A stretch of 64,000 nt of DNA, taken from IMG/VR virus record IMGVR_UViG_3300035670_000019, positions 1 to 64,000 of that record. One strand, 5' to 3'. Position 1 is the stretch's first letter; each line of letters starts with the position of its first letter. The position numbers and the translations under genes are program-made. Source of the stretch: a virus. The notes below the pieces were generated by a model. The model saw nothing but the letters and a program-made list of their open reading frames with translations. It had not been told where the DNA came from and did no database searches. This document shows, piece by piece, positions 8,865-17,153 of the stretch.

Positions 8865-9227
8865 ATGGAGTTTTCTAAATTTATTTCATATCTGTTCCAT
8901 TCAAGAACACAAACCCACATTTTCCATCTACAAACTCCTTCATATGCTGAACATAAAGCATTACAAAAATATTATGAAGGTATTATTGATCTAATTGATG
9001 GTTTAGTAGAGTCATATCAAGGTAAAAATGGTATTATAACTGATTATACTAATTTTAATCTAAAACAATACCAGAGTAAAGAACAAGTTGTAGCATATCT
9101 TGAAACATTATGTGAAGCTGCTTACCAAGCATATGAAGTAACAGAAGACAGTTATCTACAAAACCAAATTGATACTGTGACTGAATTAATCAAATCAACT
9201 ATATATAAACTTTCATATTTAAAATAA
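8865..9227 (+). CDS. Dps/ferritin-like helical protein
   Basis: 120 residues, almost entirely helical. The stretch HIFHLQTPSYAEHKALQKYY followed by DLIDGLVESYQG resembles the first helices of Dps/ferritin-type four-helix bundles, where H, E and D residues line a metal site. Short proteins like this occur in many T4-like phages and are often listed as uncharacterised. Whether it binds iron is not established; several ligands are present but the bundle is shorter than a true Dps (about 160 residues). Its stop shares a base with the next start (TAATG), suggesting translational coupling. Confidence 0.55.
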   Translation: MEFSKFISYLFHSRTQTHIFHLQTPSYAEHKALQKYYEGIIDLIDGLVESYQGKNGIITDYTNFNLKQYQSKEQVVAYLETLCEAAYQAYEVTEDSYLQNQIDTVTELIKSTIYKLSYLK

Positions 9228-9700
9228 TGGCTTACAAATATAAATTAGTTAAAGAAAATCTCCCTGGAGCGGAAGATATAGAATCATTTATAGACACATA
9301 TACATTAGATGCTATACCTGAATTAGGTTTCCCAAATGGTCTTTCCCTTAGGGATTTAGTAGATGATTATGTTAGAATGTATCCTGTAGGTTCACAAATG
9401 AGTGAAGATGCTGAAATGATTATTCAATTATCTTTAGAATTTAATGGTTTTGATGATAATGATATAGATGAATATATGGATAATCTTGATAGATTAAGAA
9501 CCGCTAATTTAAATGAAGGTGAAGACCCCATACAAAAATATCTTACAGCTCTTCTAAAGAGACTTAAAAGTGAACAATCACCTGAAGAAAAAGCCCAAGA
9601 TGCTGAAAATGCTCGTTTAGGTAATACTTTTATGACTCCTGAAGAACAAGGTAAAAAAAATTTAGCTTTAGAAGTTATATCTAGACTTAAAAATCGCTAA
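9227..9700 (+). CDS. Conserved hypothetical acidic protein
   Basis: 157 residues, acidic and helical, with no recognisable domain. The middle has DAEMIIQLSLEFNGFDDNDI and the C-terminus a charged coil LTALLKRLKSEQSPEEKAQ. The start is set by a TAATG overlap with the upstream ferritin-like gene. It ends a long overlapping run that begins near 1648. A TATTTATA motif follows directly after its stop, marking the boundary to the next transcription block. Function unknown. Confidence 0.5.
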   Translation: MAYKYKLVKENLPGAEDIESFIDTYTLDAIPELGFPNGLSLRDLVDDYVRMYPVGSQMSEDAEMIIQLSLEFNGFDDNDIDEYMDNLDRLRTANLNEGEDPIQKYLTALLKRLKSEQSPEEKAQDAENARLGNTFMTPEEQGKKNLALEVISRLKNR

Positions 9701-9708
9701 TATTTATA
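9701..9708 (+). promoter_or_regulatory. Candidate late promoter element TATTTATA
   Basis: TATTTATA ends 13 bases before the ATG at 9722, in the gap directly behind the previous stop. The same octamer and often the same 13-base spacing recur before other blocks. Confidence 0.4.
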
Positions 9709-9721
9709 ATAAATTTACTAA

Positions 9722-10090
9722 ATGGAAAAAAAACTACGTACCTTAATAACTCAGTTGGTTAATGAAGAGATTTCTCTTATGGAGAAAAAGCGCAAGAAAG
9801 ATGAAGCACCATCTGAGGAAAATGTTGAACTAAACCTAGACATGCCAGCTGAAGAACCAGCTGCTGAACCTACTACTGAGCCCGCTGCTGAACCTACAAC
9901 TGAACCAGATATGGATTTAAGTGGAGGTGATTCAACAGAAAAACGTATAGGTCAAGGTTTACAAATGGCTTTAGATGCAGCTAAAGAAATGCCTGATGGT
10001 GAAAATAAAACCAAATTAGTAAGACAAATCGGAAATACAGCTCTATTTTTCCTGAAAACACAAATCCCAGGAACTGGAGATCAAGTATAA
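9722..10090 (+). CDS. Leader-bearing Glu/Pro-rich putative internal capsid protein
   Basis: 122 residues. The N-terminus KLRTLITQLVNE (Glu at residue 15) is a class A-like leader. A low-complexity Ala-Glu-Pro-Thr linker (about residues 38-64) separates it from a compact helical C-terminal domain (GLQMALDAAKEMPDGENKTK). This build of leader, flexible acidic linker and small helical domain is seen again in the gene at 16912. The domain has no match I recognise. A promoter-like octamer lies 13 bases upstream. Confidence 0.55.
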   Translation: MEKKLRTLITQLVNEEISLMEKKRKKDEAPSEENVELNLDMPAEEPAAEPTTEPAAEPTTEPDMDLSGGDSTEKRIGQGLQMALDAAKEMPDGENKTKLVRQIGNTALFFLKTQIPGTGDQV

Positions 10091-10119
10091 TTTATATTAA
10101 TTTAAAATCAATAAAATCT

Positions 10120-10293
10120 ATGACAACTCAAGAGTTATTTGAACAAATGCAAGGTTTATGGAACGAGTTTTCAGCTGAACACTCTAAAGCGTCTAAGGCT
10201 GCTCATGGTAGAGCCCGTAAGGCGGTTGGCGATCTGAAAAAGTTAGTGACCGAATACCGTAAAGCTTCTGTCGCAGAAGACAAAGCAAAGTAA
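10120..10293 (+). CDS. Histone H1-like DNA-binding protein (Bacteroidetes type)
   Basis: 57 residues: MTTQELFEQMQGLWNEF, then SKASKAAHGRARKAVGDLKK, then LVTEYRKASVAEDKAK. The order of an N-terminal helix, a GRARKAVGDLKKLV core and a lysine-rich tail matches the small histone-H1-like proteins common in Bacteroidetes. It should bind and compact DNA, either host or phage. It has its own gap of 29 bases upstream and is followed at once by a strong hairpin terminator, so it is probably a separately expressed, abundant product. GC content is visibly higher than in neighbouring genes, which fits recent capture from a host. Confidence 0.78.
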   Translation: MTTQELFEQMQGLWNEFSAEHSKASKAAHGRARKAVGDLKKLVTEYRKASVAEDKAK

Positions 10294-10309
10294 TGAACCG
10301 CAATAAGTT

Positions 10310-10340
10310 ATAAGGGGGGATGACCCCCTTATTCTTATTT
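10310..10340 (+). terminator. Hairpin terminator behind H1-like gene
   Basis: ATAAGGGGG, loop GATGA, CCCCCTTAT: a perfect nine-base stem followed by TCTTATTT. It lies 17 bases after the H1-like stop. Confidence 0.75.
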
Positions 10341-10353
10341 AAAATTGATTAAT

Positions 10354-11010
10354 ATGCCATACGAAAGAAAAGGTAAGTGTATATACAATAAAGAAACAGG
10401 TGAAAAAAAAGGCTGTTCTACTTCTGTTGGTAAAGCTAAAAAATATATGAGAGCTTTATACGCTGCTGAAAATGGTATTATTAAAGAAGAAGAAAGTGAA
10501 TTATCTCAAGCTATTCAAGATAGAGCAGAAGATATTTACCAAGCAATGAAAGCAACTGCTTTAGACTCAGCAGTAGATAGATATGAGGCTGATGCTGAAG
10601 ATGTATTACGACGTAGAGCAATAAAAATAGCTAAAAAACAAGTTAAAATGAAAAACATAGATCGCCTTAAAGAAATTATTAAGAAAAAATTAACTAAAAA
10701 ACAAGAAAAAATTGATGTTAATAATGATGGCCAAATAAACGGAAAAGATTTTAAACTACTTCGCTCTAAAAAAGCAGTCAAAGAAGAACTTGATTATGAA
10801 GGTGAAATGGCTAAATCTGAACTTCGTAACATCATCCAAAATGCTCAAGAACTAATGAACTCTTTAGATGATGACACTCAGTTAGAAGCTTGGGTTCAAA
10901 GTAAACTTACTAAAGCTAATGATTACCTAAATTCAGTAACACAATATTTAGGTTATCAAAACACTAAACAAGGCCCAACAGACGAAAAATTAGAATACAC
11001 TATAGACTAA
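10354..11010 (+). CDS. Hypothetical protein with EF-hand/dockerin-like calcium loop
   Basis: 218 residues from the ATG at 10354 (a TTG nine bases earlier is in frame but less likely). The N-terminus has YERKGKCIYNKETGEKKGCS, a two-cysteine motif seen in other phage proteins. Residues 121-132 (DVNNDGQINGKD) fit a canonical EF-hand or dockerin calcium loop, with oxygen ligands at positions 1, 3, 5 and 12 and Gly at 6. Around it are lysine-rich helices (KNIDRLKEIIKKKLTKKQEK) and a helical C-terminus. A calcium-sensing or calcium-stabilised virion protein is plausible. Downstream genes follow with very short gaps. Confidence 0.55.
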   Translation: MPYERKGKCIYNKETGEKKGCSTSVGKAKKYMRALYAAENGIIKEEESELSQAIQDRAEDIYQAMKATALDSAVDRYEADAEDVLRRRAIKIAKKQVKMKNIDRLKEIIKKKLTKKQEKIDVNNDGQINGKDFKLLRSKKAVKEELDYEGEMAKSELRNIIQNAQELMNSLDDDTQLEAWVQSKLTKANDYLNSVTQYLGYQNTKQGPTDEKLEYTID

Positions 11011-11014
11011 TACA

Positions 11015-11563
11015 ATGGCAAGTAAACAGGAATTAATAGATAAAATTCAAACTATAGCTAAGCGAGTATACGCTTCTAAAGTTAAAGATAATACCTTAGG
11101 TGTCACACCTGATGATGTTGATTTTGATACAGAGACATTTCCTGTTTTAACAAAATTCCCTATATTAAAAAAAGTTGTAACAGATTTACTAACAGATCAA
11201 TATGAGATGTTTATATCTGATATACAATGGGTCGCCCCACGTCCTACAACATTTAAAATAATGTTAGCTAATGGACAATTCTTTTATTTTATCTATACTG
11301 AAAGATCATGGATCGCTCAGGTAGAAGGTAAAAAATATTATTTATTAAATATAAATGAGGAAGAACAAGCAGCTGATTCTATCGCTCGTATCTTAAGATA
11401 TGGTGGTAAAACAGAACCTGAAAAAGCTGAAGTACCTACAGGAGGTGAAACACCAGCAGATGAGCCTGTTCCAACAGGTGAAGAAACACCTGCTCCTGAA
11501 GGAGGAGAAGAAACTCCACCAGCTGAAGAACCAGCTGAAGTTGAACCAACAGTACCAGCATAA
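11015..11563 (+). CDS. Hypothetical protein with Pro/Glu-rich tail
   Basis: 182 residues. Residues 1-130 form a globular alpha/beta domain (DIQWVAPRPTTFKIMLANGQ, then FFYFIYTERSWIAQVEGKKY). The last 50 residues are a low-complexity Glu-Pro-Thr-Gly tail. A similar globular part followed by an acidic tail occurs in proteins of T4-like aquatic phages, function unknown. The following nuclease gene starts one base after its stop, so the two are likely translated together. Confidence 0.5.
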   Translation: MASKQELIDKIQTIAKRVYASKVKDNTLGVTPDDVDFDTETFPVLTKFPILKKVVTDLLTDQYEMFISDIQWVAPRPTTFKIMLANGQFFYFIYTERSWIAQVEGKKYYLLNINEEEQAADSIARILRYGGKTEPEKAEVPTGGETPADEPVPTGEETPAPEGGEETPPAEEPAEVEPTVPA

Positions 11564-11564
11564 T

Positions 11565-12359
11565 ATGTTTGAACAATTTTTAAATAAAATAGCTCATAAA
11601 TTTCCTAAAGGATATCCTGACATGAATAATGAACAGGATATTTTAATTATTGAATCTGAGTTAAAAAAATTAGGTCTTTACTTAGAAGAAGATCTTGATT
11701 CTACAATTAAGGATCTAACCAGTAAAGATAAAAAAATATCTAAACTCCAAACATTCACAGACTTAGCCACCTTAACATACCAACAGTATGATTTAGGTGA
11801 TATTAAAAAAGTATTTCCTAATCCTGTAAATACTATAAAAGATTGGAGACAATATGTTGAAAAATCATTATCTAATAAAGGTAGAGAAGTAGAAAATTGT
11901 ATTAAAAATTATGCTATCTCTCAAAATGTAGAATCAAAAGAAATATCTAAAGGAAGAGGTGAGGATGTTATAATCGGAGGTAAAACCACTGAGATTAAAT
12001 CCATGCAAGATAATAAAATTAACACTCAACTCCAAACTAGTTTTTATACTAATGACCCAAATAAATTTTATATTTTTGTTTCAAATACATCTCAAAAAGA
12101 TATTGATGTTAGGGTAGTTTCTAGTCAACTTTTATTTAGAGCTATTTTAGGTAATGATGTTGTTGATGAAATTGAAAAAACTGGAGAATCTAAAGTTTTA
12201 TTAGATCAAGTAATAAAAGGAATAGAAACATTAGATTTGAAAAAATTTATAATGACTTCTTTATTAACAGGTAAAACATCTGAAGGATCTAAATCTTTCT
12301 TTATAGGAAAAGATGATAAAATAAGAGTAAGATTTGTAATATATATTGAGCCCAAATAA
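11565..12359 (+). CDS. Putative PD-(D/E)XK endonuclease
   Basis: 264 residues from the ATG at 11565; the frame is open upstream to 11400 but that part reads through the preceding gene and is not natural. Residues 133-145 (E-D-V-I-I-G-G-K-T-T-E-I-K) hold an acidic residue, a short strand and E143-x-K145, the core of a restriction-endonuclease fold, followed by QLQTSFYTND. An upstream Glu in REVENCIKNYA may complete the site. It would cut DNA with a metal ion. It could act in packaging, host DNA degradation or exclusion; context does not decide. Confidence 0.6.
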   Translation: MFEQFLNKIAHKFPKGYPDMNNEQDILIIESELKKLGLYLEEDLDSTIKDLTSKDKKISKLQTFTDLATLTYQQYDLGDIKKVFPNPVNTIKDWRQYVEKSLSNKGREVENCIKNYAISQNVESKEISKGRGEDVIIGGKTTEIKSMQDNKINTQLQTSFYTNDPNKFYIFVSNTSQKDIDVRVVSSQLLFRAILGNDVVDEIEKTGESKVLLDQVIKGIETLDLKKFIMTSLLTGKTSEGSKSFFIGKDDKIRVRFVIYIEPK

Positions 12360-12361
12360 CT

Positions 12362-13042
12362 ATGAAACAACGCCTCCTAGAAATAATTAGAAAAGCATTA
12401 ACAGAACAACCTAAAAAGAAAAAATGTGATTGTGGTTGTGATAAATGTACTGATGCTCCTATGCTAAATGAGTCTAAACAATATGTTATGCCTATATCAG
12501 AGAACATGCGTTATCATTTGGATAAAAAAATACCTATCCATGATAACACATTTCGTCCTGGTTCTAAAGCTCACATTGATTTAATCCACGAAACTCGCTT
12601 ATTATGGAAAAAAGGAGTTATTGAATTACAAGGTGAAGATAAAAAGTTATTTGAAAACACAGACTTAGGTCGTTTTGGAATATATGAAGGTGAAGTAGTT
12701 CCACTTGATTATCCAATGATGGTAATTGAAACTTTAACAGAAGCAGAATTAGAAGAAGAAAAGAAACAACCTGCTTTAGGTAAACCAAAACGTGGTGGTT
12801 CTAAAAAGTTTTATGTTTATGTTAAAGATCCTAAAACCAAGCGCATTAAAAAAGTATCATTTGGTATGGCAGGTGGTGGATTACGTGCTAAATTAAATAA
12901 CCCTAAAGCACGTCAGGCGTTTTCAAAAAGACATGATTGTCCTAATAAAAAAGACAGAACAAAGGCGTCGTACTGGAGTTGTGCGTTGCCTCGTTATGCG
13001 AAACTATTAGGATTTAAAACAACATTCTCAGGATACTGGTAA
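12362..13042 (+). CDS. Leader-bearing Cys-rich basic protein
   Basis: 226 residues in three parts. A class A-like leader MKQRLLEIIRKALTE (L-T-E ending at residue 15) is followed by a Lys run and CDCGCDKC, a compact metal-binding cluster. A middle acidic helical domain follows. The C-terminal basic domain contains KKFYVYVKDPKTKRIKKVSF and DCPNKKDRTKASYWSCALPR, a conserved ending found in many uncharacterised T4-like phage proteins. The basic end could bind DNA. The leader suggests it is packaged. It starts two bases after the nuclease stop. Confidence 0.55.
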   Translation: MKQRLLEIIRKALTEQPKKKKCDCGCDKCTDAPMLNESKQYVMPISENMRYHLDKKIPIHDNTFRPGSKAHIDLIHETRLLWKKGVIELQGEDKKLFENTDLGRFGIYEGEVVPLDYPMMVIETLTEAELEEEKKQPALGKPKRGGSKKFYVYVKDPKTKRIKKVSFGMAGGGLRAKLNNPKARQAFSKRHDCPNKKDRTKASYWSCALPRYAKLLGFKTTFSGYW

Positions 13043-13043
13043 T

Positions 13044-13427
13044 ATGAAACTAACACACATACTAAGACAACTTCTTGAGGAGCAAAAGAAAAAAGCAGAC
13101 CGCTGTAAACGCATTGCTGACCGCAAATATGATAAACCATCTGCTTACAAATCAGGCGCTATTGTTAGATGCCGTCAAGGTAAAATCTGGAAAGATTTAA
13201 AAGAAGAAGATTTAAATGAAGATGAATCACTTCATAAATGGTTCAAACGTAAAGGAACACCTGGTAAAGAAGGTGGTTGGGTAGATTGTAATACTTGTAG
13301 GGATGGTAAATGTAAACCATGTGGTAGAAAAGAAGGAGAAAAGCGCGCTAAATACCCTTCATGTCGTCCTACACCCGCTCAATGTAAAACAAAAGGCAAA
13401 GGCAAAAAATGGGGGAAAACCAAATAA
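13044..13427 (+). CDS. Leader-bearing Cys-rich basic protein
   Basis: 127 residues, strongly basic. It begins MKLTHILRQLLEE, a shortened class A-like leader. The C-terminal half is SLHKWFKRKGTPGKEGGWVD, then C-N-T-C, C-K-P-C and later single cysteines in a Lys/Gly-rich context, a likely zinc-binding domain that is conserved in aquatic phages and unnamed. Start and stop are one base from the upstream gene and 15 bases from the next. With the preceding gene it forms a pair of packaged-looking, metal-binding, DNA-friendly proteins. Confidence 0.55.
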   Translation: MKLTHILRQLLEEQKKKADRCKRIADRKYDKPSAYKSGAIVRCRQGKIWKDLKEEDLNEDESLHKWFKRKGTPGKEGGWVDCNTCRDGKCKPCGRKEGEKRAKYPSCRPTPAQCKTKGKGKKWGKTK

Positions 13428-13442
13428 TTAAAAGATAAATAA

Positions 13443-14102
13443 ATGAGTTATTTAGTAACTAATGTCCCTCCAGTAGAGGTTTTTATTAGAAAAGAATTTT
13501 TGTATGATTTTGAATTAGACAAAAATGGAAAACTTTTAGGAAAAGGAGAATTTGAATCAGCCCATTGGATTTCAGCTAAATCTATCCCTAACCAAGCTTT
13601 ATATTTTGAATCATTAATTCATGACTATGGTGCTTTATATGATAAACTACCTTTACATGCTTATGTTTGGAAAACAAATATAAAAGAAAATGAACTGTAT
13701 CCTTTAGATTGGCTTCAATTGTGGGATTGTTTTTCATATAATATAACCACTATTAAAAAACAAAGATTACGAAACGCTAGATGTGAAGTAGTAATGAAGG
13801 ATAAAACTAAAGCCCCTGGTTATTATTTATTCACTATAGATTCATGCTCATCAGATCCAAATGAATTAGATGTTTCTTGGTCTGAGACACCAAATGAACA
13901 TAAATCTTTTAATATAATTAAATTAGATAATGGACAATTTGCAGCCCAACCTAATAATAGAGTACTTTGGAAACATCAATCTCAAACATCATCAACAGAT
14001 TTAAAAACTCCGTATTTTAGATTTTCTACTAAAACATGGATTTGTGAAAATCAAGATAGATGGACAGCTGCTAATGCTACTAAATTTAATTATGATGAGT
14101 AA
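13443..14102 (+). CDS. Conserved hypothetical phage protein
   Basis: 219 residues beginning MSYLVTNVPPVEVFIRKEFL. It has a beta-rich, aromatic composition, conserved-looking stretches (LPLHAYVWKTNIKENELYPL, DWLQLWDCFSY, PNNRVLWKHQS) and no membrane segment. I recognise this as a recurring protein of T4-like phages without a known function. The stop overlaps the start of the following cupin-like gene by eight bases. Confidence 0.5.
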   Translation: MSYLVTNVPPVEVFIRKEFLYDFELDKNGKLLGKGEFESAHWISAKSIPNQALYFESLIHDYGALYDKLPLHAYVWKTNIKENELYPLDWLQLWDCFSYNITTIKKQRLRNARCEVVMKDKTKAPGYYLFTIDSCSSDPNELDVSWSETPNEHKSFNIIKLDNGQFAAQPNNRVLWKHQSQTSSTDLKTPYFRFSTKTWICENQDRWTAANATKFNYDE

Positions 14103-14355
14103 TCCTTATAAAGACATAGAAGTCACTGACAAATATATTATTCGTGAATTTAACGAAAATATAGATCCTATTGAACTTAAATGGCATCGTGATAGAGAAG
14201 ATCGTTTAATAGAAATAATAGGAGAAACAGATTGGATGATACAACTTGAAAACCAACTACCAACTTCCCTAAACCAACCCATATTTATACCAGCAGGTGA
14301 ATGGCATAGAGTCATTAAAGGAAAAAATACTTTAATTCTTAAAATTAATAAGTAG
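14095..14355 (+). CDS. Cupin-like small phage protein
   Basis: 86 residues from the ATG at 14095 (ATG at 14092 is also in frame; the longer frame back to 14044 runs inside the previous gene). It begins MSNPYKDIEVTDKYIIREF and contains DPIELKWHRDREDRLIEI and PIFIPAGEWHRVIKG. The paired His residues in KWHRD and EWHRV spaced across a small beta structure suggest a cupin barrel with a metal site. The substrate is unknown. It overlaps both neighbours. Confidence 0.55.
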   Translation: MSNPYKDIEVTDKYIIREFNENIDPIELKWHRDREDRLIEIIGETDWMIQLENQLPTSLNQPIFIPAGEWHRVIKGKNTLILKINK

Positions 14356-16925
14356 TGGAGAATATATATAAGTTTATAATACATGTTGTTTATAATCTGT
14401 TTCCCCTTAACGAATATTCTGAAGGTGAACTTAGAAATTTAATGCAGCAGTTTAAAGATGAAGCTGATGATTTAAATATCACTATCACTGATGATAAATT
14501 AAAATTTTATATCAATCGTTTTGATGCGTTAAAAAATTCACCTAAAATCACTGAAAAAGATCTACGTAAATATTCTTTATCTCAATTAATAAAATTAGTT
14601 ACTTCCTTAGCAGGTGATGAACCAGCTGAATTAGATATCACACCTGATGTTGTTTATAATAATGATGATAACACTATTGTAATTTATAACGGTAGTAAAG
14701 AAGGTAATTGCATTAGATTTGGTAAAGGAGAAAACTGGTGTATAACTAGAGGTTATTATAGTAACTATAGATATAGTTCTGATAGAGGTTATCCAACATT
14801 TTATTTAGCTAGAAATACTAATCTACCAGATAATGATAAACTAAGTTTTGTGGCTATACAAGTTAGAGATGTACCTAATGATAGTATTAGATATGTTTAT
14901 ACTAATAGGATGAATAGTCCTAATGAATCTAAACCAATGTCTTATGAATCTTTATTATCTGAAGTTCCTTGGCTGCAAGATATTCCTAATCTTAAAAATA
15001 TATTAAGATATATCCCTTTAACTTCCGCTGAAAAAGAAACTCAAAAATACAGAGCTAAACCTATTCCTTTTCAAGAATGGACTAAATTTCCATTTGAAAC
15101 TAAAAAACAATATTTAGTTGTTAGAAAAAACGACTCACAAATATTCAGTGATATAACTAATAGTGTGTTTGTAGTTAAGTATTTACCTAAATATCCTCAA
15201 ATAGCTACTTTTGTATGTCTTAACAATGGTATTATTAGTAATGAGACTATGATGCAACATCTAGATTTATTTTCAAATCAAGATGCTAAATCTTTTATAG
15301 CTAATATCCCAGGCACTGTAGGTCTTAGAAGATTAACTGATGATGAAATTTCTTTTGTAGCTAAAAAACTTTTAACTAAGTATAAAAAATGGGATACACT
15401 TCCTTCTAATCAAAGGATGTATGTGACTAAAGATGACAAGGCTATTGTTATGATAACACTCATAAAGCCTATTAAAATTGATGTTTATACTGAAGATGAT
15501 AGTTATACTAACATTAAACTTAACAAACGTACTTCTAGATTTTTATTAGATTTCCCTGAAATTGATACTATACCTTTTACTTCATTGATGGATTTAGTCG
15601 CAACTGAAGTTATAGATAGATCAACCCTAGACAGAATTCTAGCTAAAGCTAAAGAAAACCCAGATTCTGCCCTCATAATTAAAGATACAGAAGATGGACA
15701 GATTTTAGTAGATTCTAATACTTTTAGCTCTTATAAAATAGAAGATGATAAAGTAACTAGTATACCTATTGATAGTGAGGAAGTACAATCTATTCTTATT
15801 GATGAAGAAGGTAATAATGGACTTCAAAATAATGCTTTAAAATTATTAGGAAAAGATATTGATTCTGATTTAATAAATAAAGATATTTTCTTTAATATTA
15901 TTAATTCCACACCAATTGATAAAAGAAAAACATCTAATGGAAATCCTGTTATAGTAGTTAATGATGAAAATACTAAAAAAATCATTATAACTTACAGTGA
16001 TGATATAACAGCACTTTACACACCAGAATATGATTTTAATAGATTTAATTGGTATAACGTAAGAAATTATTCTCTTAGTGGAGCATCTCTTAGAGCGTAT
16101 TTTGAGTATCTTAGACAAACAAATCAAAGTTACACATCTGAACAGTTATTTAATATGGTAACTAGAAGTTATAGTGGTAATGCTAAAAAAGATGTTTTAT
16201 CTGCTAACCCACCATTATCAGATGATAACAAATATAAAATAGTTGTTAATGGTGATCTTTATTACTTATTAAATAAAGAAAATTCAAGATCAAGCCTTAC
16301 TATTTCACCTAACACAGGTAAATTAGTTAAAGCTAATATTTCCCCTCGTGATGCTGCTCAATATCTTGGCCAACCAGTCCCTGCTGGTGAAGAACCTCGT
16401 AGAAGAGGAAGAAGACCAGCTGGAGCAGAAACTCCCCAACAAGCCGCTGCTCCTGCCGCTGCTCAAGGAGCAGCTAATGGAGAAATAGCCGCTATAATAA
16501 ATCAATATGGTTTAACAAACGGATTTAACTCTTTACCTTCAGGTGTAAGAAATAGATTTTTAACTGGCGCTCTAACACCTACTTCTAGTGATAGAGGAGC
16601 TACTCGTAGAAATGGTGCTTTAGGTAATAGAGGTAGAGTTATAAGTGTTATAGCATCAGGACAAAGTAGATTCTATATTGTTCGTTTAGCAAGTAATACT
16701 ATAATAGGATCAGTTGCTACTCAACCAGATGCTCAACATTTTATAGTCACAGCTGAATCTGCATTTAGAATACCTAATGCTGGTGCGTTTGTAGATCAAT
16801 TGCGAGCTCGTAATTTAAGTGAAAATGCTAAAGCAATAATTTCATTACACGCTGAAGCAAAACCACAAGATATGAAAGAACTTAAATATTTATTAAAAAA
16901 TAAAAAGAAATATGAAACTTACTGA
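14355..16925 (+). CDS. Large hypothetical protein, probable virion component
   Basis: 856 residues. The start is a GTG sharing a base with the previous stop (TAGTG); the next ATG is some 30 codons in, so a non-ATG coupled start is the best choice. About residues 112-160 hold GNCIRFGKGENWCITRGYY and PTFYLARN, a motif I have seen in very large aquatic-phage proteins. A long middle part is Asn/Ile/Lys-rich. Near residue 675 there is an Arg/Pro/Ala-rich linker (RRRGRRPAGAETPQQAAAPA) and then a separate C-terminal domain. The size, linker and nearby leader-bearing genes suggest an injected or structural protein. No enzyme motif is recognised. Confidence 0.5.
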   Translation: MENIYKFIIHVVYNLFPLNEYSEGELRNLMQQFKDEADDLNITITDDKLKFYINRFDALKNSPKITEKDLRKYSLSQLIKLVTSLAGDEPAELDITPDVVYNNDDNTIVIYNGSKEGNCIRFGKGENWCITRGYYSNYRYSSDRGYPTFYLARNTNLPDNDKLSFVAIQVRDVPNDSIRYVYTNRMNSPNESKPMSYESLLSEVPWLQDIPNLKNILRYIPLTSAEKETQKYRAKPIPFQEWTKFPFETKKQYLVVRKNDSQIFSDITNSVFVVKYLPKYPQIATFVCLNNGIISNETMMQHLDLFSNQDAKSFIANIPGTVGLRRLTDDEISFVAKKLLTKYKKWDTLPSNQRMYVTKDDKAIVMITLIKPIKIDVYTEDDSYTNIKLNKRTSRFLLDFPEIDTIPFTSLMDLVATEVIDRSTLDRILAKAKENPDSALIIKDTEDGQILVDSNTFSSYKIEDDKVTSIPIDSEEVQSILIDEEGNNGLQNNALKLLGKDIDSDLINKDIFFNIINSTPIDKRKTSNGNPVIVVNDENTKKIIITYSDDITALYTPEYDFNRFNWYNVRNYSLSGASLRAYFEYLRQTNQSYTSEQLFNMVTRSYSGNAKKDVLSANPPLSDDNKYKIVVNGDLYYLLNKENSRSSLTISPNTGKLVKANISPRDAAQYLGQPVPAGEEPRRRGRRPAGAETPQQAAAPAAAQGAANGEIAAIINQYGLTNGFNSLPSGVRNRFLTGALTPTSSDRGATRRNGALGNRGRVISVIASGQSRFYIVRLASNTIIGSVATQPDAQHFIVTAESAFRIPNAGAFVDQLRARNLSENAKAIISLHAEAKPQDMKELKYLLKNKKKYETY

Positions 16926-17151
16926 ACTTAAAAAAATAATTCAAGAAGAAATTACTAAAATTCTTTCTGAAGCCCCCCAAACTGCCCCATCTAAACCAGC
17001 CCCAGATGTTGAAATAGCTGAGCCTGGTACTGAAACAGCCCCTAAAACAAAACCTCGTAGAACAATTTCCCCTGAAGAACCTGTAGAAGAACCAGCTAGA
17101 GCTAAAAAGATAGCTGAAAAAATTGCTGCTCGTTTTAAAAAAGGAAAATAA
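16912..17151 (+). CDS. Small leader-bearing protein with basic C-terminal helix
   Basis: 79 residues. A textbook class A leader, ELKKIIQEEITKILSE with L-S-E ending at residue 20, is followed by Ala-Pro. A 40-residue Pro/Glu/Thr linker leads to a short basic amphipathic helix (AKKIAEKIAARFKKGK). After removal of the leader the product would be about 59 residues with a cationic tail suited to DNA or membrane binding, as in T4 internal proteins IPI-III by analogy. It overlaps the end of the 856-residue protein by 14 bases. Confidence 0.6.
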   Translation: MKLTELKKIIQEEITKILSEAPQTAPSKPAPDVEIAEPGTETAPKTKPRRTISPEEPVEEPARAKKIAEKIAARFKKGK

Positions 17152-17153
17152 TC

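Noticed and set aside
11400-11564. Extended N-terminus of the nuclease starting at 11400
   Set aside because: It is the shifted frame of the Pro/Glu-rich tail of the previous gene; the ATG at 11565 directly after that stop is the natural start.
14044-14094. Extended start of the cupin-like gene
   Set aside because: The extra residues lie wholly inside the previous gene and the ATG at 14095 begins a conserved MSNPYKDI start.
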